Shown here: piece after piece, positions 16,115 to 25,465 of the stretch | Layout: each line of letters starts with the position of its first letter | Position numbering within the stretch: position 1 is the first letter of the stretch | Source of the DNA: GCA-003244245 sp035606945 | GTDB lineage: Bacteria; Actinomycetota; Actinomycetes; Mycobacteriales; Pseudonocardiaceae | Reading direction: 5' to 3' | DNA: 64,000 bases | NCBI GenBank assembly: GCA_035606945.1 | Contig: DATNDR010000005.1 | Span: 62,001 to 126,000 of the forward strand | The notes under the pieces: model-generated | Told to the model about the DNA's origin: nothing | The model's input: only the letters and a program-made list of their open reading frames with translations | Databases searched by the model: none | Translations under genes and position numbers: made by a program

Positions 16115-17950
16115 TCAAGACGGCAGGGTGAGGACCGCCGGTGGGCTGGGCGTGGCCGACAGCGGGATCTGGTAGCGCCCCGCCAGGTAGGACGCGATCT
16201 GGTGGAACAGCGGGGCGGCGCTGCCGACGGCAGGGTCGTCGAGCATGATCCCGATCACGAAGCGCGGCGAATCGGCGGGCAGGATCCCGGCGAAGGTGAT
16301 CCAGTAGCTGGAGTTGCTGTAGCAGCCGCAGCCGGGATTGACCTGCTGCGCGGTGCCGCTCTTGCCGGCGATCTGGTAGCCGTCCAGCGCGGCTTCCGGG
16401 GCGGTGCCGCGCTGTCCCGGCTCGTTCTGCACGACGGCGCGCAGCATGTCCCGCACCGTCTGTGCGGTCTGCGGGCTGACCACCCGGATCCCGGCCGGCC
16501 GCGGGGTCGCGGTCCGGGTGCCGTCCGGGGCGATCTCGGCGCTGACGATGCGCGGGGGGATGCGCACCCCGTCGTTGGCGATCGCCTGGTACATGCCGGC
16601 CATCTGCAACACGGTCATCGACAGACCCTGACCGATGGGCAGGTTGGCGAACGTGCTGCCGGACCACTGGTCCCGGGGCGGCACCCGGCCGGCGCTCTCC
16701 CCCGGCAGCCCGATACCGGTGTGCTGACCCAGGCCCATTCGCTGGAGCATGTCCACGAACCGGTCTTCGCCGACGCGTTGCGCGGTGAGCAACGTGCCGA
16801 CGTTGGACGAGCGGGCCAGCACTCCGGTGAACGTGAGGTTGAGAATGCCGTGTGGCCACGCGTCACGGACTGTCCGGTCCGCGATGTGCAGTTCGCCGGG
16901 CACTCGTAACGGGGTGTCGGGCCCGACGACGCCGCTTTCGATCCCGGCGGCGGCCGTCAGGACCTTGTTCACCGAGCCTGGTTCGTAGGGCGCGGAGACC
17001 GCGGGGTTGCCCAACATTTCCGGGGTCGCGGCCTCGAGGTGGTTCGGGTCGAAGGTGACGTCGTTGGCCATCGCGTAGACCTCGCCGGTACGGGCGTCGA
17101 GGACGACCGCGCTGGCGCCTTTGGCACGGTACTTGTGCGCGTAGTCGCGCAGCATCTGGGCCACGGTGAACTGCAGGTCGGAGTCCAGCGTGAGCTCCAG
17201 TCCCGAACCGGGTACCGGGGCTCGCTCGGCACGCTCACTGCCTGGGATGACGGCGTCGGAGCCCTCTGCGGTGTCCACCACCCGGCGGCCGTCCCGGCCG
17301 GCCAGCAGGGTGTCGTCGTAGCTCTCCAGGCCCACCAGGCCCCGTACTTTGCGTTCGTCGGCCCGCCAGTTCGCCACTCCCAGGACGTTGGACGCCAGTT
17401 CACCACCCGGGTACTGCCGGATCTCCCGGTGTTCTGCGCTGACCTCCGGGAAGTCCTGCTGGATCGCTCTGGCTTGGGCCGGCGTCACCAGGGGCGCCAG
17501 CAGCACGGTCTTGCGGTCGCTGCGCAGTTGGCTCAGGATCTCCTGCTCTGAGACAGCGGGCCCGAGCACCTGGGCGACCCGTCGGGCCATCGCCTGCTTG
17601 TGCGCGTCCGGGTCGGCCCGGATCGCCCGCTGCTCGTCGTTGATCCGGTTGGGCTGAGCATAGAGCGCTTTGGCCGCCACGCTGAACGCCAACGGCGTGC
17701 CGTTGCGGTCGGTGATCGTGCCACGCTGGGCCGGGAGCAGCTGCACCGTGGTGCGCTGCTTCGAGGCCTGCGCCGACAGCGCGGTCGCCTGCAGTCCCTG
17801 CACCGCAGCCAATTTGAGGCCGGCGGCGACGAGTGCGGCGACCAGTACCACCCGACCGAGTCCCAGCCGGGTGCGCAGACCAGCTGTTGCGGAGCCGGCC
17901 CGGCGGTGCCGGGCCGGTCCGGTGGTCCGGCGAATGGTCGCGGTGCCCAT
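16115..17950 (-). CDS. ftsI: Septal transpeptidase FtsI/PbpB (PBP3)
   Basis: Class B penicillin-binding protein crosslinking septal peptidoglycan with FtsW. A basic cytoplasmic tail and one transmembrane helix (residues about 32-52) precede the dimerisation domain (QRGTITDRNGTPLAF). The transpeptidase domain has active-site SxxK in EPGSVNKVLTA, SxN as RSSNVGT, and KTG-type AGKSGTAQQ. 611 residues. The ATG overlaps the ftsL stop (TGATG). Confidence 0.96.
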   Translation of the reverse strand: MGTATIRRTTGPARHRRAGSATAGLRTRLGLGRVVLVAALVAAGLKLAAVQGLQATALSAQASKQRTTVQLLPAQRGTITDRNGTPLAFSVAAKALYAQPNRINDEQRAIRADPDAHKQAMARRVAQVLGPAVSEQEILSQLRSDRKTVLLAPLVTPAQARAIQQDFPEVSAEHREIRQYPGGELASNVLGVANWRADERKVRGLVGLESYDDTLLAGRDGRRVVDTAEGSDAVIPGSERAERAPVPGSGLELTLDSDLQFTVAQMLRDYAHKYRAKGASAVVLDARTGEVYAMANDVTFDPNHLEAATPEMLGNPAVSAPYEPGSVNKVLTAAAGIESGVVGPDTPLRVPGELHIADRTVRDAWPHGILNLTFTGVLARSSNVGTLLTAQRVGEDRFVDMLQRMGLGQHTGIGLPGESAGRVPPRDQWSGSTFANLPIGQGLSMTVLQMAGMYQAIANDGVRIPPRIVSAEIAPDGTRTATPRPAGIRVVSPQTAQTVRDMLRAVVQNEPGQRGTAPEAALDGYQIAGKSGTAQQVNPGCGCYSNSSYWITFAGILPADSPRFVIGIMLDDPAVGSAAPLFHQIASYLAGRYQIPLSATPSPPAVLTLPS

Positions 17951-18717
17951 CAGGTCCGGTCCGGCGAGCTAGGCACTGGCGCAGCGGGGCCTGTTACCGG
18001 CGGCACGGACACGCCCGCCAGCGGCGGGATTTGCGCTGCTGGCGGTGGAATGACCGGCTGCGGCGGGATTGGTCCTGCCTGCGGCGGGGCTGGTGCTGCC
18101 TGCGGGGTTGGTGCTGCCTGCGGCCCGGTTGGTCCTGCCTGCGTTGGTGCCGGCCCGGCTTGCGGCGCGGTTGGTCCGGCCTGCGATGGGGCTGGTATCA
18201 CCGGTGGCGCGGGCGGTGGGGCGGGGGCGGTGGCCCGCCGTGGCTGACCAACCAGTACGACGCCACCATCGGGTCGGACGACCAGCCGGGCCGCATCCCC
18301 GGCCGGCACCATGCCCAGCTCCCTGGCTCGGCGAGCCAGCTCCGGCGCGGTCTCCAAGGTGGCCACCTGGCGGCTCAGGGTCTCCGATCGCTCGGTCAGC
18401 TGCCTGACCGTCTTTCGGGCGCTCTGCAGGTGGTAGGAGTCAGCGGTAGCCGCAGTGGACAACCACAGCGTGGCCACCAGCGTCACGGCCAACAGGACCA
18501 TGACCAACATCACGAACGGGGTGCGGCTGGTGTCCGCGCGGCCGGAAGTACCGGGGCGTACCCCGGTGCGCTGAGCCCGCCTGGCGTATGCGCGCGCGAC
18601 GGCCGGGGAGCGCCCGCGCTGCGACGCGGGGTCACGGCCACCGCTGGGCACCGGATCCCGGCGGCGGGCCGGCGCGGTCGTCCTGCCCCGGGTCGAAGTT
18701 CGGGCCGGAGCGGTCAC
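17950..18717 (-). CDS. ftsL: FtsL-like septum protein with Pro/Ala/Gln repeat tail
   Basis: Bitopic divisome protein recognised by position (rsmH-ftsL-ftsI) and architecture. A basic N-terminal region of about 65 residues precedes a transmembrane helix (residues about 68-90, FVMLVMVLLAVTLVATLWLS). A short extracytoplasmic coiled coil follows (SARKTVRQLTERSETLSRQV), then the LARRARELGMVPAG segment. The last about 90 residues are a low-complexity tail of PQAGP/APPQAGP-like repeats, encoded by imperfect roughly 30-bp direct repeats. GTG start overlaps the rsmH stop. Confidence 0.88.
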   Translation of the reverse strand: MTAPARTSTRGRTTAPARRRDPVPSGGRDPASQRGRSPAVARAYARRAQRTGVRPGTSGRADTSRTPFVMLVMVLLAVTLVATLWLSTAATADSYHLQSARKTVRQLTERSETLSRQVATLETAPELARRARELGMVPAGDAARLVVRPDGGVVLVGQPRRATAPAPPPAPPVIPAPSQAGPTAPQAGPAPTQAGPTGPQAAPTPQAAPAPPQAGPIPPQPVIPPPAAQIPPLAGVSVPPVTGPAAPVPSSPDRT

Positions 18718-19703
18718 GAGGTCGACTCCAGTCGGCCGGGTCCAGGCTGCTCAGAAGGCGCAATCCGCTGCACAGCACGCAGCCGTACCGAGGCTGCGCG
18801 CGGATTGGCGGTGATCTCGGCCTCGCCGGCCCGCTCGGCGCCGCGGGTCAACGCGGCCAGCTGGGGTCCGTGCCCCGGCAGCTCGACCGGCAGGCCGGCC
18901 GGGGTGCGCGAGGTGCTCAGCGCGGCCAGCGCCCGCTTGACGATCCGGTCCTCCAGCGAGTGGTAGGACATCGCCACCAACCGGCCACCGACCGCCAGCG
19001 CGTGCAGCGCCGCCGGCACTGCCGAGTGCAGCGCTGCCAGCTCGCCGTTGACCTCGATCCGCAGCGCCTGGAAGGTCCGCTTGGCCGGGTGGCCACCGTG
19101 CCGGCGAGTCGCTGCGGGGACATTGTGGTAGACCACGTCGACCAGTTGAGCGGTGGTCTCGAAAGGTCGCCGGGCCCGCTGCGCCACGACCGCGGCGGCA
19201 ATCCGGCCGGCGAAACGCTCCTCTCCGTATTCCCGGAGTACCCGGCGCAGATCACTTTCCGAATAGCCATTGAGGACGTCGGCGGCGGTCGGTCCCGCGG
19301 TGGGATCCATGCGCATGTCCAGCACGGCGTCGCGGGCGTAGGAGAAGCCACGTTCGGCCGTGTCGAGCTGCAGCGAGGACACCCCCAGGTCGAACAGCAC
19401 GCCGTCGACCTGCGGGATATCGAATCGGCGCAAGATGCCGGGTAGTTGGTCGTAGACGGCATGCACGAGGTGCACCCGCTCGGCGTAGGACCGCAGCCGA
19501 TCGCCGGCCACGTCGAGCGCTTGCGGGTCACGGTCGATGCCGATCAGGGTGAGCGCTGGATGGGCGCCGAGCAGCACCGCCGCGTGGCCACCGAGACCCA
19601 CCGTGGCATCGACCATCACGGCTGGCCGGCCCACCAGCGCAGGCTCGAGCAGCTCGAGGGATCGGGGTAGCAGAACAGGGGCGTGCTGGAGTGATCCGGC
19701 CAT
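18714..19703 (-). CDS. rsmH: 16S rRNA (cytosine-1402-N4) methyltransferase RsmH
   Basis: SAM-dependent enzyme that N4-methylates C1402 of 16S rRNA. Motifs: HAPVLLPRSLELL, DATVGLGGHAAVLL (SAM site), DRDPQAL, GVLFDLGVSSLQLD, RGFSYARDAVLDMRMD, RTFQALRIEVNGEL and SYHSLEDRIVK. I place the start at the ATG at 19703 because GGAGG lies 7 nt upstream; an in-frame upstream start at 19730 adds nine residues. A 22-bp dyad of the A family lies 62 nt upstream. Confidence 0.95.
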   Translation of the reverse strand: MAGSLQHAPVLLPRSLELLEPALVGRPAVMVDATVGLGGHAAVLLGAHPALTLIGIDRDPQALDVAGDRLRSYAERVHLVHAVYDQLPGILRRFDIPQVDGVLFDLGVSSLQLDTAERGFSYARDAVLDMRMDPTAGPTAADVLNGYSESDLRRVLREYGEERFAGRIAAAVVAQRARRPFETTAQLVDVVYHNVPAATRRHGGHPAKRTFQALRIEVNGELAALHSAVPAALHALAVGGRLVAMSYHSLEDRIVKRALAALSTSRTPAGLPVELPGHGPQLAALTRGAERAGEAEITANPRAASVRLRAVQRIAPSEQPGPGRLESTS

Positions 19704-19765
19704 CAGCAGCCTCCCTCCGCTCACACCCACCTCTCCCCCACCGCATTCCCGCTATCACCACATTC

Positions 19766-19787
19766 CCCGATATGGCTCCATATCGGG
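19766..19787. repeat. A-family dyad element, copy A1 (rsmH leader)
   Basis: Perfect dyad: 9-bp arms CCCGATATG and CATATCGGG around a GCTC loop. It lies in the 241-bp mraZ-rsmH gap, 62 nt upstream of the rsmH ATG. Five near-identical copies occur elsewhere in the window. Confidence 0.9.
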
Positions 19788-19944
19788 ACATGCGACTCGG
19801 TGCCGCCAGGTCTCCGCCCGGGGCCAGATCCTGGCGCCGGGGAAGTGCGTCAGGGCTGGGCCGTCCGTGTTGCTGGGCGTTGTAGGTATCCGCGGGATGC
19901 AGCTCCGGACGGAGACCTCGCGTCACCGGGTCACATCACCGGGG

Positions 19945-20376
19945 TCACATCACCCCGGGTAACACCTCCTCCTGCGCCTGGGCGTAGGACTCCTCGTGCT
20001 CCTCCAGGTAACGCTGCCAGGCAGCGCTGTCCCAGATCTCCAAACGGTTGATTGCGCCGATCACCGCGCAGTCTTTGCTCAGCCCGGCGTAGCGGCGCAG
20101 CTCCGCAGCGATCGAGATACGACCCTGCCCGTCCGGGCGTTGTTCGTCGGTGCCGGCGAACAGGTAACGCTGGTAGGCCCGGACCGCCTCATTGGTGAAC
20201 GGCGCCTGCGCCACCTTGCGGGCCATCTGCTCGAACTCGGCGCGGGGAAAGACATAGAGGCAGTGGTCCTGTCCCTTGGTGACCATCAACCCCCCTGCGA
20301 GCGCATCACGGAACTTTGCCGGCAGCGTCAACCGGCCCTTGTCGTCGAGCCGGGGTGTGTGCGTGCCCAGAAACAC
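19945..20376 (-). CDS. mraZ: Transcriptional regulator MraZ
   Basis: AbrB-fold DNA-binding protein that controls the dcw cluster by binding phased GTGGG-type repeats upstream of its own gene. The GTG at 20376 gives the family start FLGTHTPRLDDKGRLTLPAK. The second half repeats the fold (DEQRPDGQGRISIAAELRRYAG). 143 residues. A longer in-frame extension upstream is non-conserved. Its promoter and three operator repeats are at 20438-20468. Confidence 0.95.
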   Translation of the reverse strand: MFLGTHTPRLDDKGRLTLPAKFRDALAGGLMVTKGQDHCLYVFPRAEFEQMARKVAQAPFTNEAVRAYQRYLFAGTDEQRPDGQGRISIAAELRRYAGLSKDCAVIGAINRLEIWDSAAWQRYLEEHEESYAQAQEEVLPGVM

Positions 20377-20867
20377 GGCCACCCGCCTCTCCGCCGCCGG
20401 CGGACCGGTCGTGAAGCACCCTTGTGCTCCACGGGCTCCCACATTACCCCACTTCTCGCCACTGTCAACGTGCGATCACCCTCCGTGTTTCCTCGACGCG
20501 CGACGTCGTAGCAGTTCAGAGGCAGTGGGTGAAGGTGGGGCCGGCACCGGCGCGGGCCGCCTTTCCATGCTGGCGCAACCCGGAAACGGCCCCCGGGCAA
20601 ACGCCGAACGCACGGCCGGACCGGTCACAACACCTTCAACAAGATCGTCAACGGAGGAAGTGGGAGAAAGTGGTGGCCGCACAACACAGCGATTTGAGCG
20701 AACTGCGCTGCGCCAGCTGGATGCTCGTCGTTGTTCGGAGGTAGCTCAGAGGTGGCAACGCCTTCCCGCTGGGTTGGCGTTGCGCCGCGGTTTGACAGAC
20801 TCGGCCCGGCGCTGGCGGTTCACCGGTCTCATGCACCAGCGACCCGCGAAAACGGTCAGGAGGTCGC
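20377..20867. other. Divergent mraZ-moxR intergenic region
   Basis: A 491-bp non-coding stretch. The mraZ side carries the promoter and MraZ boxes. Facing moxR on the plus strand are two further 10-bp-phased pairs resembling MraZ boxes: GTGGG at 20525 and 20535, and GTGGG/GTGGT at 20660 and 20670. An AGGAGG Shine-Dalgarno sits just before the moxR ATG. No supported ORF. Confidence 0.7.
20438..20468 (-). promoter_or_regulatory. mraZ promoter with three MraZ boxes
   Basis: On the minus strand TTGACA (20468-20463) and TAATGT (20446-20441) are separated by 16 bp, a good -35/-10 pair. Interleaved are GTGGC (20462-20458), GTGGG (20452-20448) and GTGGG (20442-20438), spaced exactly 10 bp. This is the known MraZ operator layout (repeats with 5-nt spacers), so autoregulation is expected. 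Confidence 0.85.
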
Positions 20868-21950
20868 ATGAGCCGGCAAGATCGTCGGGATCGAGCCATG
20901 CACCACCGAGAGGCGCCGCAGGGCGTGGACGTGCATGCCGTTGCCCAGCGCATCGCCGGCAACGTCGAGAGAGTCCTGGTCGGCAAGCCCGACGCGGTGC
21001 GCACCGCGTTGATCACCTTGCTCGCCGAGGGGCATCTCCTGCTGGAAGACGTACCGGGAGTGGGCAAGACGTCCCTGGCCAAAGCGTTGGCGAGGTCGAT
21101 CGACGGCACGGTCACCCGGATCCAGTTCACCCCTGATCTGCTACCCAGTGACATCACCGGGGTGTCCGTCTTCGATCGCAGCACCGGAGCATTCGAGTTC
21201 CGGACCGGTCCGGTCTTCGCCAACGTGGTAGTCGGCGACGAGATCAACCGGGCCTCTCCCAAGACCCAGTCCGCTCTTCTGGAATGCATGGAAGAACGCC
21301 AAGTCACCGTGGATGGGCACAGCTACCCGCTGGACATGCCATTCATGGTGATCGCCACCCAGAACCCGGTGGAGATGGAAGGCACCTACCCGTTGCCGGA
21401 AGCCCAACGGGATCGGTTCACCGCCCGGATCTCGCTGGGCTACCCGGATCCCGCCGCGGAGCTGGCGATGGTCGACGAGCACGCCGGCACCGACCCGTTG
21501 GCCAGCCTGCGGCCGGTGTCCACCGCAGCCGAGGTGCGAGCGCTCTGCGAGGCGGTCCGCTTGGTGCACGTCTCGGCCGAGCTGCGGCGCTATGTGGTGG
21601 AGGTGGTCAGCGCCACCCGGGCATTGCCCGAACTCCTGCTGGGTGCCTCCCCGCGCGCCACGCTCCAGCTGATCCGCACCAGCCGGGCGAGGGCCGCGCT
21701 GGCCGGCCGGGATTTCGTGGTGCCCGATGACCTGCAGGCGATGGCGCAGCCAGTGCTGTCCCACCGGCTGATGCTCACCGCCCAGGCACAAGTCGACCGG
21801 GTCCGCCCAGAGGACCTGATCGCCGGCGTGCTGGCGCGCGTACCGGTGCCCCAGGCGCCGAAGCAGCCGACACCGGGCAGGCTCGAGTCCCTGGATACCG
21901 GCAACGGCCGCATCGCCACGTTGTGGCCCCGCTCACCGCAGAGGAACTAG
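20868..21950 (+). CDS. moxR: MoxR-type AAA+ ATPase
   Basis: AAA+ chaperone-like ATPase. Walker A LLEDVPGVGKTSLAKAL, Walker B VVVGDEINRASPKTQSALLE, sensor ATQNPVEMEGTYPLPEAQ (360 residues). The ATG at 20868 has AGGAGG about 5 nt upstream. It directly precedes a DUF58 protein and a transglutaminase. MoxR/DUF58/transglutaminase sets are widespread and are thought to assemble or mature envelope proteins; the client here is unknown. Confidence 0.93.
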   Translation: MSRQDRRDRAMHHREAPQGVDVHAVAQRIAGNVERVLVGKPDAVRTALITLLAEGHLLLEDVPGVGKTSLAKALARSIDGTVTRIQFTPDLLPSDITGVSVFDRSTGAFEFRTGPVFANVVVGDEINRASPKTQSALLECMEERQVTVDGHSYPLDMPFMVIATQNPVEMEGTYPLPEAQRDRFTARISLGYPDPAAELAMVDEHAGTDPLASLRPVSTAAEVRALCEAVRLVHVSAELRRYVVEVVSATRALPELLLGASPRATLQLIRTSRARAALAGRDFVVPDDLQAMAQPVLSHRLMLTAQAQVDRVRPEDLIAGVLARVPVPQAPKQPTPGRLESLDTGNGRIATLWPRSPQRN

Positions 21951-23198
21951 GTGCTCGGGCGGTTCGGCAACTTGACCATCCGCGGCTGGTGCCTGTTCGC
22001 CGCCGGAGCGGGCGCGGCCTTGTGCGCAGTGCTGGTCGGCGAACGGGACCTGCTGCGGGTGGCTGCCTTCGCCATGATGCTTCCGGTACTGGCCGCCATT
22101 CTCGTCATCAGTCGGACCCGGATCGGGCTACAGGCGGATCGAGAGGTGGTGCCATCTCGGACGCCGGTCGGCGGCGATTGCCAGGTGCACCTGACACTTC
22201 GGGGCACGGGGCGGTGGAGCGGCCTGCTGTTACTCCAGGACGTGGTCCCCCGCGCACTGGGCGGCCCTCGCCGGTTCGTCGTGGCGCAGCTACCGCAGCA
22301 CCGTGAGGTGCAGGTGGTGTATCCACTGCGTCCAGTGGAGCGCTCGGTGCACTCGCTGGGCCCTCTGATCGGCCGAGTCGCCGATCCACTCGGGCTGGCA
22401 CAGTGCCACCGCACGCTCGCCGGGAGCACTCGGCTAGTGGTGCTGCCCGCCGTGCTGCCGCTGGTCGGATTGCCCGCCGGCGGCGAGTTCGGCGGCACCG
22501 CGGGGGGCGGCGCGATGGGCGCGGGCTCAGATCCGGATGCCGTCGTGGTGCGCAGCTACCGGCAAGGTGATGACCTGCGCCGAGTGCACTGGCGTACGAC
22601 CGCCCGGCGCGACGAGCTGATGGTGCGGGTCGAAGAATGGGCGCAACGCGGCGGGATCACGGTGTTGCTGGATCACCGCGCCACGGCGCACCGTGGCGAC
22701 GGTCCCACCTCGAGCCTGGAGTACGCGGTGTCGCTGGCCGCCAGCGTGTATGTCCATCTGCGGCAGCGCGGTACGCGGCTACGGCTGGTCACCGTGGACG
22801 GTGCGGTGCTCGCGGGCGACGGCGCCGAACATCCGACCGACACTGCACTCGATGCGCTAGCCGCGCTCTGCGCAACCGATCAGCGCGATCTGATCAATGT
22901 TCCGGTGCCCGCCGCCAGCCAGGACGTGGTCGCGATCTTGGGAGCCCTCGGACCGGCCGCTGTCGAACAGCTGCTGGTTCACCACCTGCGGGCCGCGCGC
23001 GGCCACGCGGTGCTGCTCGACGTTGCGGCGTGGGCCACCGACAGCGACGGCAAGGTGGCCCCCGATCCGGCAAAGGCAGCCCGACTCCTCATCGCTGCGG
23101 GCTGGGCGGTCACGGTGGCCGGCCCGCAACATCCGCCATCGGCGGTGTGGAACCAGTTGTGCGTCAGCTCACACAGCAGGCTTCGGGTGCCACGGTGA
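21951..23198 (+). CDS. DUF58 domain membrane protein
   Basis: Partner of the preceding MoxR ATPase. Two N-terminal hydrophobic segments (residues about 8-45) are followed by a vWA-like DUF58 region with the family signature SYRQGDDLRRVHWRTTARRD, then LMVRVEEW. 415 residues. Its GTG follows the moxR stop with no gap, and its stop overlaps the transglutaminase start (GTGA), so the three genes are translationally coupled. Confidence 0.92.
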   Translation: MLGRFGNLTIRGWCLFAAGAGAALCAVLVGERDLLRVAAFAMMLPVLAAILVISRTRIGLQADREVVPSRTPVGGDCQVHLTLRGTGRWSGLLLLQDVVPRALGGPRRFVVAQLPQHREVQVVYPLRPVERSVHSLGPLIGRVADPLGLAQCHRTLAGSTRLVVLPAVLPLVGLPAGGEFGGTAGGGAMGAGSDPDAVVVRSYRQGDDLRRVHWRTTARRDELMVRVEEWAQRGGITVLLDHRATAHRGDGPTSSLEYAVSLAASVYVHLRQRGTRLRLVTVDGAVLAGDGAEHPTDTALDALAALCATDQRDLINVPVPAASQDVVAILGALGPAAVEQLLVHHLRAARGHAVLLDVAAWATDSDGKVAPDPAKAARLLIAAGWAVTVAGPQHPPSAVWNQLCVSSHSRLRVPR

Positions 23199-25465
23199 CC
23201 GGGTGGACCGGCCGGGAACTACCAGCCGCAATCGCCGGACTGGCGCTCGCGCTCGCCGCAACATCGTTGACCGTGGTACTGGCGGGGCCGCGCTGGTGGA
23301 GCTACCTCGTGCTGAGTATCGCCGTGGTGGTCGGTGCCGGGATGCCGCTGCGCCGGCTGCGGATGCCCTCGGTCGTGACCGCGGCCGGTCAGCTCGCCGC
23401 CCTCCTGGCGCTGGTCACCGCGGTATTCACCACCAGCGGCTGGCTGTTCGTGGTGCCCGGATCAGCCAGCCGGGCGGAATTGGTCGGCGTGCTGGCCCGC
23501 GCGGCCCAGCAGATCCGGGTCGGCCTACCTCCGCTCCCGGAGAGCACCGAACTGCTTTGCCTGGTGGTGGCGGCAGTCGGGCTGGTGGCCGTCGTGGTGG
23601 ATTTCCTCGCCGTATCACTGGCCGCGCCGGCCTGCGCCGGACTGGTGCTGTTGGGCGTGCTCATCGGGCCTGCCGTGGTGTCGGATCGGATGCTGCCGTG
23701 GTGGAGTTTCGCGCTGAGTGCGGTGGCCTTCGCGCTGCTGCTTGCCGTCGACACCCAGCGCCGGCAGAGCACCTGGGGTGACGCCGTCGTCTCTGGCAGG
23801 GTCGGCTCTGCCGGGCCGGTCACCGCCGCGGGCACGGTCATCGCCGGGGCGGTGGCGGTGGCGGTGGCGCTGTTCATCGGAGCGACGGTCACGGCGGTGG
23901 GAACCGGCCGGGCGCACCGCACTCGCGAGCAGGGGCCGGTCACCGGGATCGGGTTGAACCCCTTCACCTCACTGCGCGGGCAGCTGTCAGCTGAGCAGGT
24001 TGTGCCGCTGTTACGCGTCCACGGGCTGGGGCAGCGAGCCTACCTTCGGGCCTTGACACTGAGCCGGTTCGTCAACGGGGTGGGCTGGCAACAAGGTCCG
24101 CTGGACCCGGCAATCCCGGCCGGCGACGAGACGAACGAGCGGCTCCCGCTGCCGGCAGGGGTGGTCACTCCGGTACCGGCCACCACGGTTCGCGTTCAGA
24201 TCGTGCCGATCAACTACACGGACAGCTGGCTGCCGTCGTTCGGCTACCCGCTGGCACTGGACGGCATCAGTCCGAGCTGGAGATACGACCCGGACGCGAT
24301 CACCGTCTTCTCAGACCGCCGCCAGCGCGCGGAGCCCTATACCGAACTGGGCGTGCTGCCCCAGGCGGATCCCCAGCTGCTGCGCGCAGCCGGACCCGCC
24401 CGCAGCGCTGCCTTCGCCGCTGCCGATCCGCGCTACCTCGATACCGGCGGGGTGGATCGGCGGGTAGCCCAGCTTGCAGCCCGCGTCACCGCGGGCACGC
24501 ACACGGCATTCGACGCCACCGTTGCGCTCAACCGCTGGTTCACCGAACCCAGCAACGGATTCAGATATGACCTGCGCACCACTCCGGGCACCAGCGGGGA
24601 CGCGCTGGTGGATTTCCTGTTCACCGGCCACCGGGGCTACTGCGAGCAGTTCGCCTCGGCGATGGCGATCATGTTGCGAACGCAGCACGTGCCAGCCCGG
24701 GTGGCAGTCGGCTTCACCCCCGGCACCATGATGGGCGACTCCCGGTTGATCACCACCGAGGACGCCCACGCCTGGGTGGAGGCGTGGTTCCCGGGCGCCG
24801 GGTGGCTGCCGTTCGACCCGACTCCCCTATCCGGTGCACGCGCCGTGCCACCGGTCTATGCCGCCGGTCCCACTCCACCCGGCGGCGCGGCATTGCCGGC
24901 CAGACCACCCCCGGCCGCCGCCCCGGCGCCAGCGCCAGACCGCCCGCTCGCCGCGGCTGGCCCGCGGTCGTTGCCCAGCCGCTCCACGCCCGGTGCCGCC
25001 GTCAGATTCGGCCTGACGGTGACCGGGCTACTGGGGTTCGCTGTGGTCATGGGACTCATCCCACTGGGCGTGCGCGAGGGTCGCCGCCGGTGGCGGATGC
25101 ACCTGATCGGCACCGGCGGCCCGCGTGCAGTGGCGGCCGCGTGGGAGGAGATACTGGCCGAATCCGCGGACCGCAGGGTGGTGCCTCCCGTCGGCGAGAC
25201 CGTACGGGCGGCAGCCCAACGATTGGTCGACGAACACGGCCTGGATCAGCCCGGTCAAGCCGGGCTGCGCATGCTGGTCGATGCGGTGGAGCGATCCTGG
25301 TACGCCAGCGCACTCGGTCGCCGGCCTCGCGGGCGTGAACTCCGGATTGCCCTGGACGCGGTACTCGCCAGCATGACGCGGTCCGCGCCGCTGACCCGGA
25401 CAGCCCGGCTACTACCACGCTCGGTGCTGTCGCGACCCCGAGCCCGGTATCGCAGCGCCGGCTAG
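23195..25465 (+). CDS. Transglutaminase-like membrane protein (TgpA family)
   Basis: Large envelope protein: about six N-terminal transmembrane helices (residues about 10-240), a DUF3488-type extracytoplasmic region, and a transglutaminase core with Cys in HRGYCEQFASAMA, His in TEDAHAWVEAWF and Asp in FDPTPL. A Pro/Ala-rich linker, another transmembrane helix (FGLTVTGLLGFAVVMGLIPL) and a DUF4129-like cytoplasmic end complete 756 residues. The GTG at 23195 overlaps the DUF58 stop (GTGA). A longer upstream extension lies in DUF58 and is arginine-rich noise. Confidence 0.92.
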   Translation: MTGWTGRELPAAIAGLALALAATSLTVVLAGPRWWSYLVLSIAVVVGAGMPLRRLRMPSVVTAAGQLAALLALVTAVFTTSGWLFVVPGSASRAELVGVLARAAQQIRVGLPPLPESTELLCLVVAAVGLVAVVVDFLAVSLAAPACAGLVLLGVLIGPAVVSDRMLPWWSFALSAVAFALLLAVDTQRRQSTWGDAVVSGRVGSAGPVTAAGTVIAGAVAVAVALFIGATVTAVGTGRAHRTREQGPVTGIGLNPFTSLRGQLSAEQVVPLLRVHGLGQRAYLRALTLSRFVNGVGWQQGPLDPAIPAGDETNERLPLPAGVVTPVPATTVRVQIVPINYTDSWLPSFGYPLALDGISPSWRYDPDAITVFSDRRQRAEPYTELGVLPQADPQLLRAAGPARSAAFAAADPRYLDTGGVDRRVAQLAARVTAGTHTAFDATVALNRWFTEPSNGFRYDLRTTPGTSGDALVDFLFTGHRGYCEQFASAMAIMLRTQHVPARVAVGFTPGTMMGDSRLITTEDAHAWVEAWFPGAGWLPFDPTPLSGARAVPPVYAAGPTPPGGAALPARPPPAAAPAPAPDRPLAAAGPRSLPSRSTPGAAVRFGLTVTGLLGFAVVMGLIPLGVREGRRRWRMHLIGTGGPRAVAAAWEEILAESADRRVVPPVGETVRAAAQRLVDEHGLDQPGQAGLRMLVDAVERSWYASALGRRPRGRELRIALDAVLASMTRSAPLTRTARLLPRSVLSRPRARYRSAG

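Noticed and set aside
19766..19787. A-family dyads as ordinary intrinsic terminators
   Set aside because: No U-tract, conserved loop sequence, and position upstream of starts rather than after operons; copy A5 alone sits at a 3' end.
22637..23194. N-terminal extension of the transglutaminase frame
   Set aside because: The extension lies within DUF58, has GC-driven Arg/Gly composition, and the GTGA overlap at 23195 gives the natural start.
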